Origin: Clostridia bacterium
GTDB taxonomy: Bacteria > Bacillota > Clostridia > Oscillospirales > Acutalibacteraceae
NCBI GenBank assembly: GCA_017423825.1
Contig: JAFPCP010000054.1
Coordinates: forward strand, 1-36,165
Reading direction: 5' to 3'
Length of the DNA: 36,165 bases
The notes below the pieces were generated by a model that saw only the letters and a program-made list of their open reading frames with translations, was not told where the DNA came from and did no database searches. This document shows, one piece after another, positions 1-7,455 of the stretch. The position numbers and the translations under genes are program-made. Positions within the stretch are counted from its first letter, which is position 1. Each line of letters starts with the position of its first letter.

Positions 1-8
1 ACCTCGCA

Positions 9-98
9 CATTCGTTGCGTTGCAACGAATGGCAGGCCCAAACCCACAGACTTCTCCTCTTTGCCATGCTTTCATTTGGGCCGAGACGCCAACACAAG
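9..98. other. Structured non-coding stretch of unknown identity
   Basis: No convincing gene lies in the first 203 bases. Two inverted repeats stand out: CATTCGTTGC/GCAACGAATG (9-18 with 22-31, loop of 3), and GGCCCAAA/TTTGGGCC (35-42 with 75-82). A third possible pairing, ATGGCA/TGCCAT (29-34 with 62-67), competes with the other two. A rho-independent terminator follows at 99-132, so this could be the 3' part of a structured RNA or an untranslated tail that begins outside the window. I do not recognise it as RNase P RNA, tmRNA, SRP RNA or 6S RNA from the part that is visible. Confidence 0.4.
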
Positions 99-132
99 AA
101 GCCACCCTGCGATTTTTGCAGGGTGGCTTTTT
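99..132 (+). terminator. Rho-independent terminator
   Basis: A perfect 12-bp stem, AAGCCACCCTGC (99-110) with GCAGGGTGGCTT (118-129), has a 7-base loop and is followed by a T-run on the plus strand. It ends a plus-strand transcript that enters from outside the window. On the minus strand it would lie downstream of the gtrA-like gene but has a poor T-tract. Confidence 0.8.
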
Positions 133-203
133 GCGTTTACACCATCTTTTATTCTTCGGGCAAGCTTCCAGCCAAGAGCCGGTTTGCACCGTAGTGCGAA
201 TCT

Positions 204-617
204 CTACGCTCTTTTTGCAAGGTCATTCGTATCCTCGCTATGACGGTAGACAACAAATTTACAATACAAAAACTCGGTGACGAAATTGACCAACATAGTG
301 CCAACCAGCACCACGTATTCATTTGCGCCGCCGTCGGTTAGCACTTTTGTCCACCAGGTAGATAAGGGTGTGAAAATAACATAAAAAAGTGCGACCTTCA
401 ACATGGCGACGGGGATATTGTTAGCCGATTTGAAAGTGAAACGCCGATTGACGGTGAAATTGTATAATACAGATAGTATCAAAGCGATTAAATAACTAAC
501 ATGCGGTTTCCAATGCAACACCTCTAACCCAATGGTATCTGCCATAATCTGGATTATGCCGGCGGAAACGCTGAATAGGGTAAATTTGAGCACGCGCACG
601 AATTCCTTATTTTTCAT
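204..617 (-). CDS. GtrA-like family membrane protein
   Basis: A 137-residue protein with four predicted membrane spans (about residues 8-30, 38-58, 70-92 and 100-122) and the NFTVNRRFTF signature after span 2, typical of the GtrA family. GtrA proteins are small membrane proteins usually tied to moving or using polyprenyl-linked sugars for cell-surface glycans. The substrate cannot be told from sequence. The start at 617 has AAAAGGAC upstream, and a good promoter sits at 650-678. The gene stands alone on this strand; no glycosyltransferase is next to it inside the window, so its pathway partner is unknown. Family assignment is firm, role is inferred. Confidence 0.85.
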   Translation of the reverse strand: MKNKEFVRVLKFTLFSVSAGIIQIMADTIGLEVLHWKPHVSYLIALILSVLYNFTVNRRFTFKSANNIPVAMLKVALFYVIFTPLSTWWTKVLTDGGANEYVVLVGTMLVNFVTEFLYCKFVVYRHSEDTNDLAKRA

Positions 618-649
618 AGTGTGTCCGTCCTTTTCTAAAATTCCAGCTT

Positions 650-678
650 ATTATACTGCATTTTCCTAAAAAAAGCAA
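650..678 (-). promoter_or_regulatory. Sigma-A-like promoter of the gtrA-like gene
   Basis: Read on the minus strand: TTGCTT (673-678), a 17-base spacer, then TATAAT (650-655), about 35 bases before the start codon at 617. Confidence 0.7.
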
Positions 679-757
679 ATCTATGGTTTGTCTGTTTTTT
701 CTCGCACCATGTATGTGACGGCGCTTTTCGCCATATAGTATGACAGAGGTGATTGTA

Positions 758-1237
758 ATGACTGTGAAAATTCATTGGAAACCCCTGCTTGTTTCGCTGG
801 CCATCCCCTTGGGTGTGGGCGCTTTGTCGGCGCTTCTTTCGCGGCCCGGCATGGCAGATTTTCAAGAAACCGTAACGCAGCCGCCGTTATCCCCGCCTAT
901 GTGGTTGTTTCCGGTGGTGTGGACGCTGTTGTACTTGCTGATGGGGCTGGCCTCGTATCTCGTGTATACCTCAAACGCCGCCCGCACCGAGATTCGCAAG
1001 GCGTTAACCCTATATGCGGCCCAGTTGGCCGTCAATTTTTTCTGGTCGATTTTCTTTTTCAATTTTCGTTGGTATTTGTTTTCTTTTTTGTGGCTACTTT
1101 TGTTGTGGGGGCTTATTTTGGCAACGCTGTTCGCTTTCTATCGCATTCGGCCGGCGGCCGGGTATCTTCTGATACCGTATTTGCTTTGGGTGACCTTCGC
1201 GGGCTATTTGACCTTTGCTATTTATCTTCTCAATTGA
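758..1237 (+). CDS. tspO: TspO/MBR family protein
   Basis: A 159-residue protein rich in tryptophan and aromatic residues, with five predicted membrane helices. The PPLSPPMWLFPVVWTLLY stretch near residues 44-61 is the family hallmark, and the NFFWS and LLWGL segments follow as expected. TspO proteins bind porphyrins and other hydrophobic ligands; in bacteria they are linked to tetrapyrrole handling and stress, but the job is unsettled. I prefer the ATG at 758 because AGAGGTGAT (745-753) is well placed for it; the in-frame ATG at 740 has no ribosome binding site. It is a single-gene unit closed by the terminator at 1241-1274. Confidence 0.88.
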   Translation: MTVKIHWKPLLVSLAIPLGVGALSALLSRPGMADFQETVTQPPLSPPMWLFPVVWTLLYLLMGLASYLVYTSNAARTEIRKALTLYAAQLAVNFFWSIFFFNFRWYLFSFLWLLLLWGLILATLFAFYRIRPAAGYLLIPYLLWVTFAGYLTFAIYLLN

Positions 1238-1240
1238 GTA

Positions 1241-1274
1241 AAAAGGTGCCGGAACCTGTTCCGGCACCTTTTTT
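1241..1274 (+). terminator. Rho-independent terminator after tspO
   Basis: A 12-bp perfect stem AGGTGCCGGAAC/GTTCCGGCACCT (1244-1255 with 1258-1269) is flanked by A- and T-runs, so it may work in both directions. Confidence 0.9.
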
Positions 1275-1302
1275 ATACCTATTTGAGACAAAAGTATAGT
1301 GT

Positions 1303-1331
1303 GCATAATTTTCCAGCCCCTTTCATATATG
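1303..1331 (+). promoter_or_regulatory. Possible sigma-E promoter of spoIIID
   Basis: GCATAAT (1303-1309), a 14-base spacer, then CATATATG (1324-1331). The B. subtilis sigma-E consensus is about KMATATT-N14/15-CATACAHT, so the match is 6 of 7 and 6 of 8. In B. subtilis spoIIID is transcribed by sigma-E, which makes this placement, about 32 bases before the start, credible. It is inferred from motif and context only. Confidence 0.45.
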
Positions 1332-1362
1332 TGTAAAGAAAACAGGATATGGGGTGATGTAG

Positions 1363-1611
1363 ATGAAAGGTGCTGTGGAGGAACGAGCCATCGAATTGGG
1401 CGAGTTTATTCTGCAAAACAAAGCCACTGTACGGGCGGCGGCCCGTAAGTTTCATATTAGCAAATCTACTGTACATAAAGATGTGGCGGAACGATTGCAA
1501 ACGGTCAATCCGCAACTATATGGCGAGGTGCGCCATGTATTAGAGGTGAACAAAGCGCAACGGCATATCCGCGGCGGTATGGCGACGCGACGCAAATATA
1601 AGGGACAGTAA
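1363..1611 (+). CDS. spoIIID: Sporulation transcription regulator SpoIIID
   Basis: An 82-residue DNA-binding protein. It has a helix-turn-helix around residues 23-45 (ATVRAAARKFHISKSTVHKD), the ERL segment, and a basic C-terminus ending RRKYKGQ. These match SpoIIID in length and pattern. SpoIIID acts in the mother cell after sigma-E, activating or repressing many sporulation genes, including the switch to sigma-K. The start has GGGGTGAT upstream. In B. subtilis it lies near mreB-like and spoIIQ-region genes; here it is a single gene between terminators. Its presence is the main evidence that the host belongs to an endospore-forming lineage. Confidence 0.95.
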   Translation: MKGAVEERAIELGEFILQNKATVRAAARKFHISKSTVHKDVAERLQTVNPQLYGEVRHVLEVNKAQRHIRGGMATRRKYKGQ

Positions 1612-1622
1612 TGCGGCAAAAG

Positions 1623-1664
1623 AAATAGCCGGGGATGGTGGCTGCCATCCTCGGCTATTTGTTT
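1623..1664. terminator. Terminator between spoIIID and the flavoprotein gene
   Basis: A 16-bp stem with one G-T pair (1623-1638 with 1645-1660) and loop TGGCTG. It is followed by a T-rich stretch on the plus strand and by TTCTTTT on the minus strand. It probably serves the two convergent genes on either side. Confidence 0.75.
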
Positions 1665-1668
1665 GTGT

Positions 1669-3069
1669 TTATTTCTCTTTTTCTATTAATTTGCGGCCCA
1701 TCAGCACGCCCATAACCGAAGCCATCATCAAACCGCGCGTCCAGCCGGAACTATCTCCCAGACAGTGAAGTCCGTGGATGTTTGTGTCCAGATTCGCGTC
1801 CATCTTCACTTTGTTTGAGTAGAATTTCAGTTCCGGGCTATACAATAACGTTTCGGTGCTGGCAAAGCCGGGCACAACCACATCCAGCATTTTAATAAAT
1901 TCAATGATGTTGGTCATGGCCCGATAGGGCATCGCGGCGGTGATATCCCCCGCAACGGCATCTTTGAGAGTGGGTTTCAGATTGCTGCGGGCGAGCTCTT
2001 TGGCCCAGGTGCGTTTGCCGTCGAGGATATCGCCGTATCGTTGCACCATGATGTGGCCGGCACCGAGCATATTGGTCAGTTCGCCCACCTTTTGCGCGTA
2101 GGCAATTGGTTGGTTAAACGGCTCGGTGAAATTGTGTGATACCAAAATGGCCAGGTTCGTGTTGTGGCTTTTTTTATCCTTATAACTATGCCCGTTGACC
2201 ACCGCGAGGTCATTGTCGTAGTTTTCCTGTGCGACAAATCCCCCCGGATTTTGGCAGAAGGTGCGCACCTTGTTTTTCCACGGCTTGGGATAACCGATGA
2301 GTTTGGATTCGTATAAGGCGCGGTTGACCTTTTCCATCACCTCGTTGCGGCATTCTACCCGCACCCCGATATCCACAGTGCCGGGGGCATGGGCGATGTG
2401 GTGCTGCGCACACAGGTGTTCCAGCCAGTCGGCGCCGCGGCGACCGGTGGCGATGACGATTTCCTTTGCGTGCACTTGTTGGACGCCGTTTTTATCCCGC
2501 AGACATACGCCTGTGCACACGTCCCCGTCCAAAAGGATGTTTTCGCATTCCGTATTGAATCGAATTTCCACGCCGTTTTCCAGCAAATGGTTTTGTATGG
2601 CGAGGTATAATTCTTGTGCTTTTTCGGTGCCCAAATGGCGAATGGGGCAGTCCACCAATTTTAGCCCCGCTTTAATAGCGTTGTGGCGTATTTCCTTGAT
2701 TTCCTCGTTTTCAGTGACCCCTTCGATTTCTTTTGCGGCACCAAAATCCAAATAAATGCCGTCGGTGTAATCGATGAGCTGCTGTGCCAAATCTTCTCCA
2801 ATGAGTGTGGGCAGGTCACCGCCCACCTCATAGGACAGGCTCAACTTGCCATCCGAGAACGCACCGGCACCGGAAAAGCCGGTTGTAATGGCGCAGGTGG
2901 GTTTGCAATTCACGCAATTGCCGGTTTCTGCTTTGGGGCAATGCCGTTTTTCCACCGGTTTCCCTTTTTCCACTAGTAAAATGTGGCTTTTCGAGCCTTG
3001 TCGCAACAATTCCAAAGCGGTGAAGATGCCGGCCGGCCCGGCTCCAATGATGATGATATCATACTGCAT
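1669..3069 (-). CDS. FAD-dependent oxidoreductase (COG2509-type)
   Basis: A 466-residue flavoprotein. The N-terminal dinucleotide-binding motif GAGPAG (residues 8-13) is followed by a cysteine-rich segment (CPKAETGNCVNCKPTCAI, about 44-61) and GFSGAGAFSDGKL. The middle motif is ATGRRGADWL, and the C-terminal FAD-contact motif is LGDSSGWTRGL. This combination marks the uncharacterised FAD-dependent dehydrogenase family COG2509, widespread in Clostridia; substrate and electron acceptor are unknown. The start ATG at 3069 uses GAGGAGTGA, which overlaps the stop codon of the upstream yfhO-like gene 6 bases away, so the two are translationally close and surely co-transcribed. Family firm, reaction unknown. 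Confidence 0.85.
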   Translation of the reverse strand: MQYDIIIIGAGPAGIFTALELLRQGSKSHILLVEKGKPVEKRHCPKAETGNCVNCKPTCAITTGFSGAGAFSDGKLSLSYEVGGDLPTLIGEDLAQQLIDYTDGIYLDFGAAKEIEGVTENEEIKEIRHNAIKAGLKLVDCPIRHLGTEKAQELYLAIQNHLLENGVEIRFNTECENILLDGDVCTGVCLRDKNGVQQVHAKEIVIATGRRGADWLEHLCAQHHIAHAPGTVDIGVRVECRNEVMEKVNRALYESKLIGYPKPWKNKVRTFCQNPGGFVAQENYDNDLAVVNGHSYKDKKSHNTNLAILVSHNFTEPFNQPIAYAQKVGELTNMLGAGHIMVQRYGDILDGKRTWAKELARSNLKPTLKDAVAGDITAAMPYRAMTNIIEFIKMLDVVVPGFASTETLLYSPELKFYSNKVKMDANLDTNIHGLHCLGDSSGWTRGLMMASVMGVLMGRKLIEKEK

Positions 3070-3075
3070 GATGAT

Positions 3076-5616
3076 TCACTCCTCGTCTTTATTTGTGGTT
3101 GAATCGGTGTTGCTTCTTGGTTTGTAAATCGCATATAGGTCAAAGCCGTCCGGTGGCGTTGTCACGCGGGGCGGCATGGTGCGAGAGGCAGAACCTGCCG
3201 GCGGAAGAGCCGGTGGCGTGATTTGAGGACGTCGCGGGCGGGTGATGGCCGCCATCATCCAATAGAGTAGCAACAGAAGCAATGCGCCGCCAGATATACG
3301 CGCCCCTAACAAAAGGCCGGGGGTTTTATATGTGAATTGGATGGATATATCTTCGCCGGCGGGGCAGCGCACAGCCATAAAGCCGACATTCACACGATAA
3401 ATAGCGGCTGGTTGCCCGTTTACGGTTGCTGACCAACCGTCCTCGTGCGGCACGCTGAAAAATACTAAATTTTCTTTATCCAGCGTGATGGTGGCGGAAA
3501 AGCGATCGCCGTCTGCCTTAAAATAGCTGGCGGCTGTCGCCGCGCGGTCGGTACAGGCCTGCGCAAACTCCTCGTATGTGTAGAACAATGCGTTGGCGTC
3601 GAGCGGTTGCAACGAGAGCGCCTGTGTGATGGTCTCTACCTGCTCGTCCGGAATGACCAAAGCGTGCAAAAGCACCTGTTCGCGGGAAGATTCTGTCAAT
3701 GCCTCATATGCGGATTGGGGGATGTAGTGCGTATAGGTGAATCCCATGGGGATAAAATGTTGGTTTTCATAGATGGCAAAGCCGTCCTGGGTATCGTAAT
3801 AAGTCCAGCCGGGCATGGCGCCAACGCCATCCAACTCGAAATAATCCTCGGGCTCTTTGAAATACAACTGCACGTCGTCGGCAGGTTGCACGTAATCAAA
3901 CAGCCATCGGGTGGATAACAAACTGCGCAAGGGGTAATGACTGGCATCCGGGCGGGAGCCGACGGTGCGTGTCACCCCTATGGAACGGTAGAAATCCATC
4001 ACCGAACCGGGCACGATGCTGTGGAACGCTTGTATGGAGGGAAGCCCCCAATACATGCCTTGGTTGTCCATCGCTTTGTTGGTGTCTATGCGGGCGAATG
4101 TATCCCCGTCCGGCAGAGTGAATCCGTTGCTTTCGATGAGCTTGTCAATGACGTAATCGTCAGGGTAGTTGGAGGTGGCTTTTCCAAAGGTTAAGTAAGC
4201 CCAACCGCCCGCCAGACACACGAATGCACACACCGTTGTGGCGCAGGCGACAAACCGCTGCCGATTGGTGCGGTGGGTGCGTATCAGCCACGCAGTCAAC
4301 AACAGACAAACGACGGCAATCCCCACATACACCCAAAAGCGCACGGGACTGGTGGATAAACCCCATTGCAGGCGACCGGTTTCTTCATCGGGGGTCCAAC
4401 TTTTCGGCATCAAGCCGATGAATAGGGCTATGGCGACGGTTATCCCACCGGACCAACCCAAAGCCCGCTTCCATTCGACCGGCGTTTCTCCCTCAAAACA
4501 GCGCAGGGTGGCCAAAATGAGCATGAGTGTTAACATATAGAACCAGCGGGCATAATATACCTGGTTAAACAACTGGAATAAGGCGTTGAAGCCCGGAATT
4601 AGGGCGAAAATGACCAGCAACACGAGCAACCGGCGCAACCAGTCGGTGTGGCGGCGGGATTGGAAATAGGCAATCGCGCCGGTGCAACCGAACACCGGTA
4701 TCCAAGCGGTCATGGAAGACCATTTGTTGTTTGCCTCGGGAAAGAACGTGACCCGCGCGGGTATGTCCGGTGGAAAAAAGAAACTATGAACAATATCATA
4801 CAGACGTTGTTCGGTGGAATAGATGAGGAAATCCCATCCTTCCAGAAACTGGCCGGTGCGGGTGTTTTGTATCACCGTCAGGAAAGAGGGCAGCAACAGC
4901 ACCGCAGCGCCTGCTGTGCCTAACAGAGCTTCAAACCACAGCCCGAAAAAGCGACGCCCAAGGCGATGCCATTCCCCAGACAAAGCCCGCAGCACCCAAT
5001 AAATCATGACGAAAATGGCCTGCGCGATGAAGAAATAATAATTCGAAAGGGCGGTCATCACCACAGCGAAGGCAAACAGCCCGCGCCGTCCTTCGGTCAT
5101 GTATTGTTCCACCCCCAACAATAAAAGGGGAAACCAAATCATCGCTTCGTGGAAGTGATTGAAAAATATGTTATACAGAGAAAAACCGGAGAAAGCATAT
5201 AAAAATCCGGCCAATCCGGCCAACGACTGGCTGAGAAAGCGGCGCGTGTAGGCGAACGCCGTCAATCCGGCAAAGGCTATTTTCAGCGCCAGTAAGGGGG
5301 CCATCATATACGGCACCCAAGCGTTTGGAAAGGGCAGGGTTATCCAGAAAAAGGGACTGCCCAACAGGTAAAACGAGTAGGAACCGATAAAGTTGGCGCC
5401 TAAATCGGTGTTCCAGTTCCACCCGATGTTGCCACTGCGTATCGCTTGGTGGGCTAATTGGTAAAAGGGGATTTGCTGGGCGTTGAAGTCCCCGTAATAG
5501 ATGAAATAACCACGGTTGTACCATACAAAGGGGAGAAACAGCAGTATGGCGGCACCCAGTATGCCGAAGAATACCGCTGTGGCTAAACTTTTTTCTCTAT
5601 GTAATGAGCGGGGCAT
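3076..5616 (-). CDS. YfhO family membrane protein
   Basis: An 846-residue membrane protein. A first membrane helix (about 12-32) is followed by the conserved YYGDFNAQQIPFYQLAHQAI and GWNWNTDLGANF segments. Ten or more further helices, an extracellular C-terminal domain (about 500-770) and a final helix near 780-800 complete it. This is the architecture of YfhO (PF09586), a GT-C-like family; B. subtilis YfhO has been linked to lipoteichoic acid glycosylation. A sugar donor and acceptor cannot be read from the sequence. The ATG at 5616 follows AAAGGAGGG. The C-terminal tail after the last helix is long and proline-rich (PRRPQITPPALPPAGS), which is unusual but not unique. Confidence 0.85.
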   Translation of the reverse strand: MPRSLHREKSLATAVFFGILGAAILLFLPFVWYNRGYFIYYGDFNAQQIPFYQLAHQAIRSGNIGWNWNTDLGANFIGSYSFYLLGSPFFWITLPFPNAWVPYMMAPLLALKIAFAGLTAFAYTRRFLSQSLAGLAGFLYAFSGFSLYNIFFNHFHEAMIWFPLLLLGVEQYMTEGRRGLFAFAVVMTALSNYYFFIAQAIFVMIYWVLRALSGEWHRLGRRFFGLWFEALLGTAGAAVLLLPSFLTVIQNTRTGQFLEGWDFLIYSTEQRLYDIVHSFFFPPDIPARVTFFPEANNKWSSMTAWIPVFGCTGAIAYFQSRRHTDWLRRLLVLLVIFALIPGFNALFQLFNQVYYARWFYMLTLMLILATLRCFEGETPVEWKRALGWSGGITVAIALFIGLMPKSWTPDEETGRLQWGLSTSPVRFWVYVGIAVVCLLLTAWLIRTHRTNRQRFVACATTVCAFVCLAGGWAYLTFGKATSNYPDDYVIDKLIESNGFTLPDGDTFARIDTNKAMDNQGMYWGLPSIQAFHSIVPGSVMDFYRSIGVTRTVGSRPDASHYPLRSLLSTRWLFDYVQPADDVQLYFKEPEDYFELDGVGAMPGWTYYDTQDGFAIYENQHFIPMGFTYTHYIPQSAYEALTESSREQVLLHALVIPDEQVETITQALSLQPLDANALFYTYEEFAQACTDRAATAASYFKADGDRFSATITLDKENLVFFSVPHEDGWSATVNGQPAAIYRVNVGFMAVRCPAGEDISIQFTYKTPGLLLGARISGGALLLLLLYWMMAAITRPRRPQITPPALPPAGSASRTMPPRVTTPPDGFDLYAIYKPRSNTDSTTNKDEE

Positions 5617-5654
5617 GGTCTCCCTCCTTTTGACAAATAGGCATAATCCAATTC

Positions 5655-5683
5655 ATTATATCACAGTTTGGCTTTGAGCACAA
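5655..5683 (-). promoter_or_regulatory. Sigma-A-like promoter of the yfhO-like operon
   Basis: Minus strand: TTGTGC (5678-5683), 17-base spacer, TATAAT (5655-5660). Confidence 0.7.
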
Positions 5684-5716
5684 GGGCGGATGTTGGTTGC
5701 CCCATGATAAAAACAG

Positions 5717-5745
5717 TTGCGGTGATGTAGCAAATGTGATATGAT
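5717..5745 (+). promoter_or_regulatory. Sigma-A-like promoter of nrdG-dut
   Basis: TTGCGG (5717-5722), 17-base spacer, TATGAT (5740-5745), 29 bases before the GTG start of nrdG. It is divergent from, and close to, the yfhO promoter. Confidence 0.65.
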
Positions 5746-5774
5746 AAAGAAAAGTTTGCGGGAGGGATGCGCGC

Positions 5775-6311
5775 GTGCACTATGCCACCATTAAGGTGAA
5801 CGACATTGCCAACGGCACGGGTGTGCGGGTGTCGCTGTTTGTTAGCGGGTGCACCCATCGGTGCAAAGGCTGTTTCAACGCCGAGGCGTGGGATTTTTCC
5901 TACGGACAACCCTTCACCTCACAGACCGAGGCGTTTATCTTGCAGGCGCTCGCACCGGATTATGTTGCCGGCTTGTCCTTGCTCGGCGGCGAGCCTATGG
6001 AGCCTGCCAATCAGCGGGCGTTGTTACCGCTTTTGCGTCAGGTGAAGGCACAATTTCCTGAAAAAACGGTGTGGTGTTACACCGGCTATTGGTTGGATAG
6101 CGATTTGCTCGCGTCGGATGGCCGGGCGCGCACCGAGGCCACCGATGCCTTTCTGTCGCACATCGACGTGCTGGTGGACGGCCCCTTTGAAGAGAATAAA
6201 AAAGACATTCGTCTGCGTTTTCGCGGTTCTTCCAATCAGCGGATCATAGACGTCCCAGCGACGCTGGCGGCGGGCAAAATAGTACAAAAAGAATGGGGAG
6301 ATTTTGCATGA
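5775..6311 (+). CDS. nrdG: Anaerobic ribonucleotide reductase activating protein
   Basis: A 178-residue radical SAM enzyme. The 4Fe-4S motif is C26-x3-C30-x2-C33, preceded by NGTGVRVSLFVSGC and followed by FNAEAWDF. The SAM-binding LLGGEPM lies near residue 72 and a C-terminal RFRGSSNQRIIDV follows. All are typical of NrdG, which installs the glycyl radical on the class III ribonucleotide reductase NrdD. The start is GTG with GGAGGG 8 bases upstream. The stop overlaps the dut start by ATGA, so the two are coupled. nrdD is usually the neighbour of nrdG; it is not in this window, so the partner must be elsewhere. Confidence 0.9.
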   Translation: MHYATIKVNDIANGTGVRVSLFVSGCTHRCKGCFNAEAWDFSYGQPFTSQTEAFILQALAPDYVAGLSLLGGEPMEPANQRALLPLLRQVKAQFPEKTVWCYTGYWLDSDLLASDGRARTEATDAFLSHIDVLVDGPFEENKKDIRLRFRGSSNQRIIDVPATLAAGKIVQKEWGDFA

Positions 6312-6751
6312 AACAAGTAGTGCGGTATCAAAAATTACATGAGCGGGCGGTGCCGCCGACCTACGGAAGCGAAGCGGCCGCCGGTGCGGATTTATACGCT
6401 TTGCTGGAACAGCCGTTGACTCTCGCGGCGGGGGAAACCGCTTTGGTGCATACCGGGCTGGCGGTGGAGATACCGGTGGGCTATGTGGGGCTGATTTGCG
6501 CACGTAGCGGGCTGGCCACAAAGCGCGGCTTGGCACCCGCCAACAAGGTAGGTGTGATTGATGCGGATTATCGCGGGGAAATCATGGTGGCGTTGCACAA
6601 CCATGGTCGCATGCATCAAACCATCGCGGATGGGGAGCGGATAGCGCAACTGGTTCTGGTGCCGTATTTGACGGCGGAATTCACCCAGGCAGAAGAGCTA
6701 AGCGACACTGTGCGCGGAGCGGGCGGTTTTGGCTCCACCGGAAGCAAATAA
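6308..6751 (+). CDS. dut: Deoxyuridine 5'-triphosphate nucleotidohydrolase (dUTPase)
   Basis: A 147-residue homotrimeric-type dUTPase that turns dUTP into dUMP and pyrophosphate, keeping uracil out of DNA and feeding dTMP synthesis. All five family motifs are visible: AGADLY (26-31), the PVGYVGLICARSGLA block (56-70), VGVIDADYRGEI (81-92, catalytic Asp85), GERIAQLVL (109-117) and the C-terminal RGAGGFGSTG (136-145) that closes over the nucleotide. I chose the ATG at 6308, which overlaps the nrdG stop by 4 bases and follows GGGGAG; an in-frame ATG at 6293 lies inside nrdG. Pairing with nrdG fits deoxynucleotide supply. Confidence 0.95.
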   Translation: MKQVVRYQKLHERAVPPTYGSEAAAGADLYALLEQPLTLAAGETALVHTGLAVEIPVGYVGLICARSGLATKRGLAPANKVGVIDADYRGEIMVALHNHGRMHQTIADGERIAQLVLVPYLTAEFTQAEELSDTVRGAGGFGSTGSK

Positions 6752-6759
6752 AGGCAATG

Positions 6760-6796
6760 CAAAAAGGCGGCGAGATATTCTCGCCGCCTTTTTTCT
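6760..6796. terminator. Bidirectional terminator between dut and the amidase gene
   Basis: A 16-bp stem (6760-6775 with 6779-6794), core GGCGGCGAGA/TCTCGCCGCC, has loop TAT and is flanked by A- and T-runs. It ends dut on the plus strand and the long minus-strand gene run on the other. Confidence 0.92.
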
Positions 6797-6807
6797 TGGG
6801 ATGCCTT

Positions 6808-7398
6808 TTAGTTGGCTGGTGCTTCCAAGTCCAGATATCGCAGTATACCCGTGTAAATGCCGTAGGCAAACCCATACGGGTCGTTAACCAGTTTTTGCAC
6901 GTCTTCGGCATTGGTGATGTAGGCCAATTCCACCAAGATAGCGGGCATTTGCGTGCGCCGCAGAACATAAAGGGATGGGTTGACACGCACACCGTTGTCT
7001 TTGGTGCCCATGCGCTGCACAATGGCATCCAGCACCTGACGGGCGAGGTCGGCCGCCACCGAGCCCTCGCGGTAGACGTATACTTCGGTGCCATTAATGG
7101 CGGGATTCACATTCGCATTGCAATGAATGCTGATGAAATAATCCGCGCCCCAACTGTTGGCGCCGTTGACGCGGGCGGCCAGGCTGGTAGCGTTGCTGGT
7201 GCCCAAAGATTCCTCCGGCGTATTACGCGAGGTGCGCACAGCAAAGCGACCGTCCTCCCGCAAAAGTTCGGCCAGGTACGTGCCCACCGCGTAGGTGATG
7301 TCCTGCTCCCGATAGCCGAATCCCTCGGCGCCCGCGTTCACCCCTTGGGGGTTGTGCCCTTGGTCTATGTAGATTTTAATTTGTTGCGCATCCATCAT
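6808..7398 (-). CDS. N-acetylmuramoyl-L-alanine amidase (Amidase_3)
   Basis: A 196-residue zinc amidase that cuts the bond between MurNAc and the L-Ala of peptidoglycan stem peptides. Zinc ligands His15 (IDQGHNP), Glu31 (YREQD) and His92 (SIHCNA), and catalytic Glu157 (VELAYITN), are in place. It has no signal peptide, no SH3/SPOR or other wall-binding domain, and is just the catalytic core. In B. subtilis such leaderless Amidase_3 enzymes include CwlC, which is released on mother-cell lysis, but nothing here proves that role. It is the last gene of the minus-strand run after aroK. Its ribosome binding site sits inside a hairpin (7402-7452). Confidence 0.88.
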   Translation of the reverse strand: MMDAQQIKIYIDQGHNPQGVNAGAEGFGYREQDITYAVGTYLAELLREDGRFAVRTSRNTPEESLGTSNATSLAARVNGANSWGADYFISIHCNANVNPAINGTEVYVYREGSVAADLARQVLDAIVQRMGTKDNGVRVNPSLYVLRRTQMPAILVELAYITNAEDVQKLVNDPYGFAYGIYTGILRYLDLEAPAN

Positions 7399-7401
7399 AA
7401 A

Positions 7402-7452
7402 AAATCACTCCTTCTTACCCAGTATATGCACCGGGCGGGAAAGGAGTGATTT
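7402..7452 (-). promoter_or_regulatory. Hairpin covering the amidase ribosome binding site
   Basis: On the minus-strand transcript, AAATCACTCCTT (7441-7452) can pair perfectly with AAGGAGTGATTT (7402-7413). The latter is the amidase Shine-Dalgarno sequence. The 27-base loop holds a smaller hairpin (CCCGGT/ACTGGG). Six T residues follow, directly before the ATG. It begins 4 bases after the aroK stop. It could be a terminator for aroK, a translational switch for the amidase, or both. Confidence 0.6.
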
Positions 7453-7455
7453 GTT

